Origin: Bacillota bacterium
GTDB lineage: Bacteria; Bacillota; Clostridia; DSM-8532
Direction: 5' to 3'
Assembly (NCBI GenBank): GCA_023443745.1
Contig: JAEZTB010000026.1
Location: 1 to 64,000 of the forward strand
Length of the DNA: 64,000 nt
Each line of letters opens with the position of its first letter. Position 1 is the stretch's first letter. Shown piece after piece: positions 34,976 to 43,230 of this stretch. The notes under the pieces are model-generated. The model had not been told where the DNA came from. It was given only the letters and a program-made list of their open reading frames with translations, and searched no databases. The position numbers and the translations under genes are program-made.

Positions 34976-35950
34976 TTACTTGCTTGTTTTGACATACTGC
35001 TGAAGGTCGGCGGGAATTTTAAGGCCTATTTCCTCAGCGACAGTTCCGTTGATGGCAAAATCAAAGCCGGTGGCAGATTCAATAGGCATGGTTTCGGGCT
35101 TTGCTTCGCCCTTCAAGATTTTAACCGCCATTAAACCGGTCTGATAGCCTAAATCATAGTAGTTGATACCCAAGGTAGCCAGTCCGCCATTATCGACCAT
35201 GCCCGACTCCCCACAGATAACGGGTGTTTTGGATTGGGAGGTAACACCGTGCACAACAGGGATGGCCGTTGCCAAGGTATTGTCGGTGGGAAGATAGATA
35301 GCATCACATCGGCCTACAATGGATTGGGTGGCCTGTTGTACATCATTGGAATTGGTAACAGTGGCCTCAACATACTTAAGACCAAGCTTTTCTATGGCTT
35401 CCTTAGCCAGAGCCGCTTGAAGAATGGAATTATCCTCACTGGACGTGTAAATCACACCAACCGTTTTGGCGTCAGGTACCAATTTGACAAGCAGATCCAT
35501 TTGCTCCTTGATGGGGTTCATGTCTGTGGTGCCACTCACATTACCACCGGGAGCCTCATTGGAATTGACCAATTTAGCCGAAACGAAATCAGTAATAGCT
35601 GTTGCCAGAATGGGAATATTCGTGGTTTTGCCTGCAATGGACTGAGCGGCGGGAGTTGCTATGGCCAATACCAAATTCACCTTATTGCTGACGAATCGGT
35701 CGCTGATGGTGGATAAATTGGATTGATCGCCCTGTGCGTTCTGCACGTCGATCTCAAGATTTTCACCCTCTACATAGCCATTGTCCTTTAGTGCTTTTAT
35801 GAATCCTTCACGTGAGGCATCAAGAGCAGCGTGCTCCATATATTGAATGATGCCGATGGACTTTTTCTTGGAATTGCCTGAACAGCCTACCAATCCTACA
35901 AGCAATACAAGCGTCAACAGAAGTGTAAGTAACCTGACAGTTCGCTTCAT
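34976..35950 (-). CDS. ABC transporter substrate-binding lipoprotein (TrpX-like, ABC_sub_bind family)
   Basis: About 324 residues. The start at ATG 35950 follows GGAGG by eight bases; the N-terminus is a lipoprotein signal with lipobox LVGC (Cys about 23), so the mature receptor is lipid-anchored outside the membrane. The body, with IGIIQYMEHAALDASREGFI and VGVIYTSSEDNS, is the two-lobe periplasmic-binding fold of the DUF534/ABC_sub_bind family used with TrpYZ-like transporters. Upstream lies an attenuator-like leader and a palindrome that may regulate the operon. Confidence 0.92.
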   Translation of the reverse strand: MKRTVRLLTLLLTLVLLVGLVGCSGNSKKKSIGIIQYMEHAALDASREGFIKALKDNGYVEGENLEIDVQNAQGDQSNLSTISDRFVSNKVNLVLAIATPAAQSIAGKTTNIPILATAITDFVSAKLVNSNEAPGGNVSGTTDMNPIKEQMDLLVKLVPDAKTVGVIYTSSEDNSILQAALAKEAIEKLGLKYVEATVTNSNDVQQATQSIVGRCDAIYLPTDNTLATAIPVVHGVTSQSKTPVICGESGMVDNGGLATLGINYYDLGYQTGLMAVKILKGEAKPETMPIESATGFDFAINGTVAEEIGLKIPADLQQYVKTSK

Positions 35951-36031
35951 AAACCATTCCTCCATACTACATTTATTCAATTAAACCCTTTCAGGTTGAA
36001 TTGCACTATAAAACCTTTTTCCCCGTAAAAC

Positions 36032-36063
36032 AATCTCAAGAACGTCCTTGAGATTCTATTATA
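36032..36063 (-). promoter_or_regulatory. Palindromic operator beside a TATAAT box
   Basis: AATCTCAAG and CTTGAGATT form a perfect 9-bp inverted repeat around six bases (36032-36055), placed directly downstream of a minus-strand TATAAT (36058-36063). A TGATTA 17 bases upstream of that box could be the -35 element. This is the classic position for a repressor site; alternatively the repeat forms an RNA hairpin in the longer transcript. Confidence 0.55.
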
Positions 36064-36064
36064 C

Positions 36065-36201
36065 AAAAAACGCCGCCTGTTAATCAGGGGCGCGATACTA
36101 CCTTGTCTTCGCTGTTTGCACAACGTGAGCAACAGCTGCTGCCGCCCCGCCATTCTAACGGATTTTGTATTATTTTATGCCAGAAAACCGTAGAATGTCA
36201 A
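36065..36201 (-). promoter_or_regulatory. Promoter and attenuator-like leader of the ABC importer operon
   Basis: TTGACA (36196-36201) and TAAAAT (36172-36177) are 18 bases apart on the minus strand. The transcript would begin near 36165 and reach a terminator: a GCCCCTG/CAGG-GGC stem followed by six Ts (36065-36094). GGGGCG in the early leader (36143-36148) can instead pair with CGCCCC of the terminator's first strand (36087-36092), giving mutually exclusive structures. A GCTGTT/AACAGC hairpin (36111-36136) lies between. The sequence near 36085-36100 partly resembles a T-box element, but the tRNA-pairing UGG is not conserved. Confidence 0.5.
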
Positions 36202-36370
36202 TAATCTTTTTATTGGTACCCGGAACCGGCCATAGAACAACAGGTTCATTGTCTGAGCTTTTCCGTCTCCTGGATGTAATCAGAAGGTAACCTTAATTTC
36301 TTGAACTTTTTCTTGGGTTAGCCGTCTAAAGGTATGAATACAGAAAATATTTGTCAATCGGAGGAACAAC

Positions 36371-37150
36371 ATGAAGAAAATTCTATCTACTTTGCTTATT
36401 GGCACCATCGTGCTTGGTCTTATGGCAGGATGCCAAAAAAACGAACCACCGAAAGAACCGGATAATAGCATAACTACCCCTCATGATAAAGAAACGCCGC
36501 CGGCTGAAACAGCCGATCCCGAGGATGATACATCTACCGGCCAACCGGAAGAGCCAAGCCGTACTCCTGACAGTACTCCCAGCAGTACACCGAGCCAAAC
36601 AGCTAAACCTGAAAAGCCTACTAAACCAGAGGGCAGCACATCGCCGTCAAATAAGCCAACAGCGCCAACCAGTACACCAAGCAGTACCCCTAAACCGACT
36701 AAACCAGGTACTCCGGGAGACAGCGCTACACCTAAACCTGAAAACCCCTCTAAGCTTTCGGGCGCGCTTGAGGATATAATTGCAGAAATTTATGCCTTGC
36801 TCCCTGAAGATGAACAGGTAAAAACCGTCAATACACCATTTTCAAATGATAGCGCCGATAATAAAACCTTTTTCCTGGGCACCTCGGATATTACCATCAC
36901 AGAGGGTATGGGCAGCGAGGCTATGATCAGTGCAATCGCTCATTCTCTTGTTTTGATACGGGTGCCGGATGGAACCGATATGAAAGCAACCATGGATACA
37001 ATAAAGAAGAGTGTCAACCCCCGCAAATGGGTCTGTGTAGGAGTTGAAGATGAAAACGTGAGAGTTCTTAATCACAAAAACCTGATCATGCTGATAATGA
37101 ACAATAACTCACAAGCCTATGTGGACGCTTTTAACAGTCTAGCAAAGTAA
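36371..37150 (+). CDS. Lipoprotein with Pro/Thr/Ser-rich linker (DUF4358-like C-terminus)
   Basis: A 259-residue lipoprotein: signal peptide with lipobox LMAGC (Cys 21), a disordered linker of about 110 residues made of Pro, Thr, Ser, Lys and Glu (about 25-135, with TPSSTPS repeats) that would span the wall, and a folded C-terminal domain of about 120 residues resembling DUF4358. GGAGG precedes ATG. Twelve bases downstream begin the MBOAT and DHHW genes, so it probably belongs to the same acylation machinery. Confidence 0.8.
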   Translation: MKKILSTLLIGTIVLGLMAGCQKNEPPKEPDNSITTPHDKETPPAETADPEDDTSTGQPEEPSRTPDSTPSSTPSQTAKPEKPTKPEGSTSPSNKPTAPTSTPSSTPKPTKPGTPGDSATPKPENPSKLSGALEDIIAEIYALLPEDEQVKTVNTPFSNDSADNKTFFLGTSDITITEGMGSEAMISAIAHSLVLIRVPDGTDMKATMDTIKKSVNPRKWVCVGVEDENVRVLNHKNLIMLIMNNNSQAYVDAFNSLAK

Positions 37151-37162
37151 ACGGAGTAAATC

Positions 37163-38557
37163 ATGCTTTTTTCCAGCATCAGCTTTTTGTATTTTTTCCT
37201 GCCTATATTTTTGCTCGTTACCTTTATATTGCCCCGTCAATTGCGCAATGGTTTCTTGCTTTTGTCCAGTCTGTTCTTTTACTTTGTGGGCGAGCCTAAA
37301 TATATTGTGCTTATCCTTATTTCATCCATTATTGATTTTACCGCAGGGCTCTGGATTGGAAGACAGAGAGGAAGGCCCTCTGCAAAAACCGGGCTTATTA
37401 TATCCGTCTTTGCGAATCTTTCCCTGCTTTTTTTCTTCAAGTATGCGGACTTTTTCATATCAACCATCAACGCGGCTTTCAAGCTGCAAATCCCGCTTTT
37501 AAACATTCCTTTGCCGCTTGGTATAAGCTTTTACACCTTCCAGACCATGAGCTATACCATTGATGTCTATCGTGAAAAAGTAGCGGTACAAAAAAATCCC
37601 TTGATCTTTGCAAACTATGTTTCAATGTTTCCGCAGCTTGTCGCCGGCCCGATTGTACGGTATGAAACAGTCGCTCATGAGCTTTCAAATCGCACCTATT
37701 CCTGGGACAATCTTATTTATGGCACGCGGAGATTTGTATTCGGCCTTGCCAAAAAGGTCCTGATAGCCAATCAATTGGGTGAGCTTGTTTCTGCTCTTAC
37801 CGAAAAGGCACAGCCCACATCGTTGTCTTATTGGGTTGCTGCACTTGCGTTTGCCATGCAGATTTACTTTGACTTTTCAGGCTATTCTGATATGGCAATT
37901 GGGCTAGGACGCATGATAGGCTTTCATTTTTTAGAAAACTTCAACTATCCTTTTATTGCAAAAAGCATATCGGATTTTTGGCGACGGTGGCATATTTCCA
38001 TGACCACATGGTTTCGTGAATACATCTATATTCCATTGGGGGGCAACCGTGTAAGCAAAGGTCGGTGGCTTTTTAATATCTTTGCTGTATGGTTCTGCAC
38101 AGGCTTGTGGCATGGGGCAAGCTGGAATTTTGTCCTGTGGGGCTTGTTCTTCGCCGTTTTTATGGTAATTGAAAAGCTGTTGCTTGTAAAACCTCTTGAA
38201 AAAGCACCGGCATTCATTTCTCATATATATGTGCTCGTCATCGTGACATTTAGCTTTGTAATCTTTTATAATGAAAGTCTTCCTGAAATGGGCAGGTGGC
38301 TTATGGGAATGTTTGGAGCCGGAGGGCTGCCCTTATTCAGCTCCGAGGTCATGTACCATATTAAAAGCTATGGATTACTGCTTGTTCTTGCAGTCATAGG
38401 GGCAACACCGATACCTAAGCAAATGGCAGAAAAGCTGTTTAAAAGAGACAAAGCCCTTGCAATAGCCGAATTCGTTGCCTGCATTGGTCTTCTGCTTTTG
38501 TCAACGGCTTATCTTGTTGATTCGTCCTTTAATCCCTTTCTCTACTTCAGATTTTAA
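37163..38557 (+). CDS. MBOAT family O-acyltransferase
   Basis: A 464-residue polytopic protein with the AlgI-like motifs FWRRWHISMTTWFREYIY, YIPLGGNRVSKGR and GLWHGASWNFVLWG, the last holding the invariant histidine. It should transfer acyl groups across the membrane for O-acylation of an extracellular polymer. It is the second MBOAT in the window and is clearly distinct from the one at 9354-10859. It is followed 12 bases later by a DHHW protein gene, the probable extracytoplasmic partner. Confidence 0.93.
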   Translation: MLFSSISFLYFFLPIFLLVTFILPRQLRNGFLLLSSLFFYFVGEPKYIVLILISSIIDFTAGLWIGRQRGRPSAKTGLIISVFANLSLLFFFKYADFFISTINAAFKLQIPLLNIPLPLGISFYTFQTMSYTIDVYREKVAVQKNPLIFANYVSMFPQLVAGPIVRYETVAHELSNRTYSWDNLIYGTRRFVFGLAKKVLIANQLGELVSALTEKAQPTSLSYWVAALAFAMQIYFDFSGYSDMAIGLGRMIGFHFLENFNYPFIAKSISDFWRRWHISMTTWFREYIYIPLGGNRVSKGRWLFNIFAVWFCTGLWHGASWNFVLWGLFFAVFMVIEKLLLVKPLEKAPAFISHIYVLVIVTFSFVIFYNESLPEMGRWLMGMFGAGGLPLFSSEVMYHIKSYGLLLVLAVIGATPIPKQMAEKLFKRDKALAIAEFVACIGLLLLSTAYLVDSSFNPFLYFRF

Positions 38558-38569
38558 GGAGGTGTAAAA

Positions 38570-39673
38570 GTGAGAAAGGCTACATTTTTATCATTTATTG
38601 CACTATTGATAACAGGCATGATATTAAATTTCTTTTTACCCAAGAAGACTGTTTCCGCTACCGAGCGCAGAACACTTGCCGTAATGCCAAAGCTGACTGT
38701 GACCAATGTTTTCGATGGCTCATACTTTTCCAAGCTCGAAAGCTACCTGACGGACCATTTTAATTTCCGTGATGGCTATCGAAAGGCCAAGGCTTATGCT
38801 AATGGCTTTGTTTTTCAAAAAAGCGATGATCACGGTATCTATGTTTATGAGAACTCTGCCATTAAAATGGAGTACCCGCAAAGCGACCGTCAAATAAATG
38901 GTTTTATTGAGAAAACAAATAAGCTGATTGAAAGCTATTTCCAAGACAAACCTGTCTATTTTTCTGTGATACCGGATAAAAATTATTTTGCTGTAGAAGA
39001 AACCGGTCATCTTGGAGTTGATTATTCCGGTTTGATTGATACGATAACCGATGGGCTCTATGCAGATTATATTGATATTTTTCCATATTTGTCTTTAGAT
39101 AAGTATTATGCAACCGACACCCATTGGAAGCAGGAAGCTATTTCGGATGTCGCCATTAAGCTGGCTTCAGGCATGGGAAATACCTTCCCCTATGATTTTT
39201 CAACATGGAAAGTCAATGAATACACGAACTTCTATGGTGTATACTTTAGCCGAGCGGTGCCACCCCTCCCTGCAGATGCGTTGAAATGGCTGTCCAGCGA
39301 TGTTACCGACTCAGCTTTAGTCATTGATTATAACAATGGCAAAGGGGAAGAAAAATCAGTCTATAATATCGAAAAGCTTGGCGGCATGGACAGCTATGAT
39401 GTGTTTTTGTCCGGTGCGACCCCGCTGTGTACCATTAAAAATACACTTAACCCCAATGGACCTAAACTACTCATTTTCAGAGATTCCTTCGGAAGCTCAA
39501 TAGCTCCCCTCATGCTTGCCGGATACTCGGAAATTACCCTCGTCGACACCCGGTACATTATGCCGGATATTTTACCCGAATTCTTGAATTTAGAGGATTT
39601 CGACAGCGTTTTGTTTATGTATAGTACATCATTGATCAATCAAAGCGATATACTTAAAAAGGGATTGGAATAA
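38570..39673 (+). CDS. DHHW/AlgX-like SGNH family protein
   Basis: A 367-residue protein with an N-terminal membrane anchor (about 6-22) and an extracytoplasmic SGNH-like domain. YATDTHWKQEA supplies the Asp-x-His pair typical of DHHW and AlgX/AlgJ proteins, and ILIFRDSFGSSIAPLM-like sequence (LLIFRDSFGSS) holds the candidate catalytic serine. Translation starts at GTG after AAGGAGGTG. It likely receives the acyl group from the MBOAT encoded just upstream and passes it to a surface polymer. Confidence 0.87.
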   Translation: MRKATFLSFIALLITGMILNFFLPKKTVSATERRTLAVMPKLTVTNVFDGSYFSKLESYLTDHFNFRDGYRKAKAYANGFVFQKSDDHGIYVYENSAIKMEYPQSDRQINGFIEKTNKLIESYFQDKPVYFSVIPDKNYFAVEETGHLGVDYSGLIDTITDGLYADYIDIFPYLSLDKYYATDTHWKQEAISDVAIKLASGMGNTFPYDFSTWKVNEYTNFYGVYFSRAVPPLPADALKWLSSDVTDSALVIDYNNGKGEEKSVYNIEKLGGMDSYDVFLSGATPLCTIKNTLNPNGPKLLIFRDSFGSSIAPLMLAGYSEITLVDTRYIMPDILPEFLNLEDFDSVLFMYSTSLINQSDILKKGLE

Positions 39674-39767
39674 GCCGGTTCCTCAACAAATATTGTTATT
39701 GCTTTTACAAATAGCCCATGCTATAATCGGTTCGTAAAAAGAGTCGAATAATGTCGAAAGCGAATAA

Positions 39768-39835
39768 ACCATATTAAGCCACAAATAAGGTGTGGAAGTT
39801 TCTACGTGGCAACCGTAAATTGCCTACGCTATGGT
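39768..39835 (+). promoter_or_regulatory. Guanine-class purine riboswitch aptamer
   Basis: All elements of the purine aptamer are present in order: P1 ACCATA (39768-39773) with TATGGT (39830-39835); P2 CCACA/TGTGG closing loop AATAAGG; J2/3 AAGTTTCTAC, identical to the B. subtilis xpt aptamer; P3 GTGGCAA/TTGCC-AC with one bulged base; L3 CCGTAAA. The base matching position 74, which pairs with the ligand, is C (39829), predicting guanine/hypoxanthine rather than adenine recognition. A strong terminator lies 90 bases downstream, so this is probably an off switch for adenine deaminase and the purine permease. Confidence 0.93.
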
Positions 39836-39926
39836 GTTCTTTTTGTTTGTTAATATTTGCGATGCAAAGCTTAACGTCTATTAGGCATTGGATCACAATG
39901 ATTAACAGACTGTTTATTGTTTATGA

Positions 39927-39968
39927 AATAGACAGGGAACACTGGGTGTCCCTGTCTATTTTTTTTGT
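39927..39968 (+). terminator. Intrinsic terminator of the purine riboswitch expression platform
   Basis: AATAGACAGGGA pairs perfectly with TCCCTGTCTATT around a ten-base loop, followed by an eight-base T run. It lies between the aptamer and the adenine deaminase start, as required for ligand-dependent premature termination. Confidence 0.92.
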
Positions 39969-39990
39969 TTTAGAAACGGAGGAGTAAGAA

Positions 39991-41763
39991 TTGAGAGCAG
40001 CAGAACATGTAAACAGAAGCCGGCTTATCGCCGCAGCGATGGAAAAAACCCCTTGTGACCTGACAGTTGAAAATGTACAATTCGTCAATGTTATCACAGG
40101 TGAGATTTACCCTGCCAGTGTTGATGTGCTGGACGGCATGATTGTCCGTGTCCGCGAGCAGGGCGAGGAAACCGTTCAGGCAAGCAGACAAATCTATGAT
40201 GGAAAAGGGGCTTTTTTGATCCCCGGATTTATTGATACCCATGTCCATGTTGAAAGCACCATGATGATACCAGAGAATTTTGCCCGTGCTGTACTGCCAT
40301 GGGGTACAACAACAGTCATGACCGATCCCCATGAAATCGGCAATGTAATGGGTATAGAGGGCGTGGAATTCATGATAGAAAATTCAAAGCACACACCTCT
40401 TCGCCAGTACATTTTAGCTCCCTCCTGCGTGCCGTCGGTTCCTGAGCTTGAAGGTGCAGGAGCCAGCTTCGGTGCAGCCGAAATTTCCAGGCTGCTGGAT
40501 ACTCCTGGTGTCATTGGCATAGCCGAGGTCATGGACTATGTCAATGTCATAAACGATGAGAATCGCATGCACAGCATACTCTCCGAGGGCTTGAAGCGTG
40601 ATGTGTTTTTGCAGGGCCACGCTCCGGGGCTTAGGGGCAAAGAGCTTCAATCCTATATTTTGGCAGGTCCCATCAGCGACCATGAATGCCGTACAGCCGA
40701 TGAATGCGCAAAAAAGCTTCGTTCAGGCATGCACGTGAATCTCAAATCCAGTTCTCTCTCCGACTACCTTGTAGATTCACTCAAGGGACTTTCAGGCATG
40801 AAATTTACCGATTTCGTTTCTCTTTGCACCGATGATGTACACGCCAAGGATATTTTGGAGACCGGTCATATGAACAGGGTTGTCCGAAAAGCCATTCAAT
40901 GCGGCACCGATCCGTTGGATGCCATTCGTTTTGCCACCTTTAACGCTGCCCGTGAGTATGGCTTTACTGATCTGGGCGCCATTGCCCCGGGATATGTAGC
41001 CGATATGCAGCTTGTTGCCAGGCTTGATGGTGAAAAGCCATTAGCCGTATTTACTTCGGGCCGCTTGGTGGCTGAAAACGGCAAATATATTCCCTGCTCC
41101 GATGACACTCAGAAGACTCCGTCCTTTCCCAATACCATGAAGATGGGACAAATCACCGGAACCAATGATTTTGCGCTTTACGCACCCGATGACATCGCCC
41201 GCAGTGTGAAAACAAATGTCATTGTGAGTAAATACGACGGTGGGCCATTCAATAAAGGTATTTGGGAAGAACTGCCCGTAATAGGCGGTAAGGTGGATAT
41301 AAGCAAAGATCCTAATCTCTCATTTGTTGCGGTATGCAACCGTCATGGCAGCGGTGACAAAACAATCACAGCCATGCGAAATTTTGGACTGACACAGGGC
41401 GCCATTGCCTCTACCATATCCCATGACTCTCACAACCTATGTGTGGTTTACAAGGATCCCAATGATGCCTATATAGCTGCCGAGGAATTACGCCGTACTG
41501 GGGGTGGCATCACTGTTGTCACAGGCGGACGTATTCTGGCAACATTAGCACTGCCTGTGGCAGGGCTCATGTCCCCGCTCTCCGTGGAGGAGCTGGCTCC
41601 TCAGGTGGATAAAGTTGAGCAAGCAATCCGTGAAGTATGCAACGGTCAAAACACCTTTAGCAAAATTGCACCCCTCGCTCTGGTGGTGCTTCCGGGTACG
41701 CTTATTTCCGACAAGGGAATTGTTGACGGCCCCACCCTAAAAATTCTTCCGGTATTCAGCTAA
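39991..41763 (+). CDS. ade: Adenine deaminase
   Basis: Converts adenine to hypoxanthine and ammonia. The 590-residue length and amidohydrolase motifs fit the bacterial Ade family: GFIDTHVHVESTMM (metal-binding HxH), PHEIGNVMG, QGHAPG and CTDDVHAKDI, plus the family-specific C-terminal domain with RHGSGDKTITAMRNFGL. Translation begins at TTG 39991 after GGAGG. The guanine-class riboswitch upstream also binds hypoxanthine in known examples, so the product could feed back on expression. Confidence 0.96.
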   Translation: MRAAEHVNRSRLIAAAMEKTPCDLTVENVQFVNVITGEIYPASVDVLDGMIVRVREQGEETVQASRQIYDGKGAFLIPGFIDTHVHVESTMMIPENFARAVLPWGTTTVMTDPHEIGNVMGIEGVEFMIENSKHTPLRQYILAPSCVPSVPELEGAGASFGAAEISRLLDTPGVIGIAEVMDYVNVINDENRMHSILSEGLKRDVFLQGHAPGLRGKELQSYILAGPISDHECRTADECAKKLRSGMHVNLKSSSLSDYLVDSLKGLSGMKFTDFVSLCTDDVHAKDILETGHMNRVVRKAIQCGTDPLDAIRFATFNAAREYGFTDLGAIAPGYVADMQLVARLDGEKPLAVFTSGRLVAENGKYIPCSDDTQKTPSFPNTMKMGQITGTNDFALYAPDDIARSVKTNVIVSKYDGGPFNKGIWEELPVIGGKVDISKDPNLSFVAVCNRHGSGDKTITAMRNFGLTQGAIASTISHDSHNLCVVYKDPNDAYIAAEELRRTGGGITVVTGGRILATLALPVAGLMSPLSVEELAPQVDKVEQAIREVCNGQNTFSKIAPLALVVLPGTLISDKGIVDGPTLKILPVFS

Positions 41764-41833
41764 GAAAGCCGCTTGGATAAGCAGCAGGCAACATTAAAGC
41801 TCTCAAATTAATTAAATACAGGAGTGAAATCAA

Positions 41834-43156
41834 ATGCTGAAAAACTATTTTGAGCTCGAGAAAAGGGGTACAAATGTAAAAACCGAGGTTCTTGCCGGTA
41901 TTACCACATTTGCCACCATGGCGTACATTCTGATTGTTCAATCGAACATGATGAAGGATGCCGGAATGAATCCAACAGGCGTACTCATTGCAACGGCGCT
42001 GATGTCCGGAATCTTTACACTTATGTCGGCATTTTACGCCAAAGTCCCTTTTGCGCTGGCACCCGGAATGGGCTCCAATGCGATTATGGCCTATTCGGTG
42101 GTTGCTACAGGCCAGGCCACCTGGCAGGTAGGTGTGGGCTTTTTCGTGGTCAGTGGTGCCATACTCGTGTTGTTGACCCTTTTCAAAGTCCGTGAGGACA
42201 TGGTTCGCGTTATGCCTAAGAACTTGAAAATAGGTATCGGCGCTGCCGTGGGTATCTTCTTGGCAAGATTGGCTATTGTAAACGGTGGATATGTCACCAA
42301 GGATTTTTCTAAGCTGGGAGATATTAATGACCCCAAGATCCAATTAGCCTTTATCGGTCTTGCTATTACCATTATCCTCAATTATATCCGCGTGGAAATT
42401 AAGGGCAAGCAATACCAGCTTCGTGGTGCAATGCTCATTTCCATCTTACTCACAACCATTATCGGTGTATTCATGGGTGTGGTAAAAATGCCTTCCTCTT
42501 TGATCAGCTTTGATCTCAGTGCCCTAGGTGAGGTAGCTTTCAAGGCCGATGTTGTCGGTGTCTTTACCCTTGCCAATTTGCCCGTTTTAATTTTCTTCCT
42601 GTTTAGTGATTTCTTCTCCACCATGGGTACAAGCCTTGGCCTTGCCAGCAAAGCCCAAATGCTTGATGAAGACGGTAACTTTCCCGGTATCAGCCGCGTA
42701 TTCCTGACGGATGCCGTGGGTACTTCTGTCGGTGGACTTTTTGGTATAACCAATGTTCAGACCTTTGTAGAATCTGCTTCCGGTATTGAAGCAGGTGGAC
42801 GCACAGGGCTTACGTCTGTTGCAACAGGTATTATGTTCTTCCTGGCCATGTTCTTTTCACCGCTGTTCCTGATGATACCAAGTGCGGCAACAGCTCCTGT
42901 GCTTATTTTGATCGGCGCATCCATGCTTCAGGGCCTGAAGGATGTTGACTTTACAACAGCAGAATGGACTCCTCTTGCTCTTATGCTGCTTACAACAGCC
43001 TTTACAGGAGATTTCGTTCTGGGTGTTGCTCTGGGTGTCATTGTTAATGTAGTGATACAGCTTGTTCAGTATGTCTTCACCAAGGACCGCGGCAAGATTC
43101 CTTCAATCGGAACCTTTATCATGGCTGCTGTCATGTCTATCAAGTTCTTCATCTGA
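41834..43156 (+). CDS. NCS2 family purine permease (AzgA/PbuG-like)
   Basis: A 440-residue membrane protein with 12-14 helices. FELEKRGTNVKTEVLAGITTFATMAYI, ALAPGMGSN and FSDFFSTMGTSLGLASKA are signature segments of the AzgA/PbuG branch of nucleobase permeases that import guanine, hypoxanthine or adenine. It follows the adenine deaminase gene by 70 bases without a terminator, so both should be under the purine riboswitch. A strong bidirectional terminator follows. Confidence 0.94.
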   Translation: MLKNYFELEKRGTNVKTEVLAGITTFATMAYILIVQSNMMKDAGMNPTGVLIATALMSGIFTLMSAFYAKVPFALAPGMGSNAIMAYSVVATGQATWQVGVGFFVVSGAILVLLTLFKVREDMVRVMPKNLKIGIGAAVGIFLARLAIVNGGYVTKDFSKLGDINDPKIQLAFIGLAITIILNYIRVEIKGKQYQLRGAMLISILLTTIIGVFMGVVKMPSSLISFDLSALGEVAFKADVVGVFTLANLPVLIFFLFSDFFSTMGTSLGLASKAQMLDEDGNFPGISRVFLTDAVGTSVGGLFGITNVQTFVESASGIEAGGRTGLTSVATGIMFFLAMFFSPLFLMIPSAATAPVLILIGASMLQGLKDVDFTTAEWTPLALMLLTTAFTGDFVLGVALGVIVNVVIQLVQYVFTKDRGKIPSIGTFIMAAVMSIKFFI

Positions 43157-43183
43157 CCTTCCTATATATTCCTTATCCACGGG

Positions 43184-43212
43184 AAAAACAGCCGGCCATA
43201 GCGGCTGTTTTT
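43184..43212. terminator. Bidirectional rho-independent terminator
   Basis: AAAAACAGCCG pairs perfectly with CGGCTGTTTTT around a seven-base loop, with T tracts in both directions, between the convergent NCS2 permease and WYL genes. Confidence 0.93.
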
Positions 43213-43230
43213 CTTATGTATAAAATGATG

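Noticed and set aside
36085..36100. T-box riboswitch in the ABC importer leader
   Set aside because: The consensus is partly matched, but the UGG needed to pair with the tRNA acceptor end is changed, the predicted transcript start leaves no room for a stem I with a specifier codon, and no such stem is visible upstream. Kept only as an alternative in the attenuator finding.
39790..39987. 65-codon open frame before adenine deaminase
   Set aside because: It runs through the purine aptamer and its terminator and has no ribosome-binding site.
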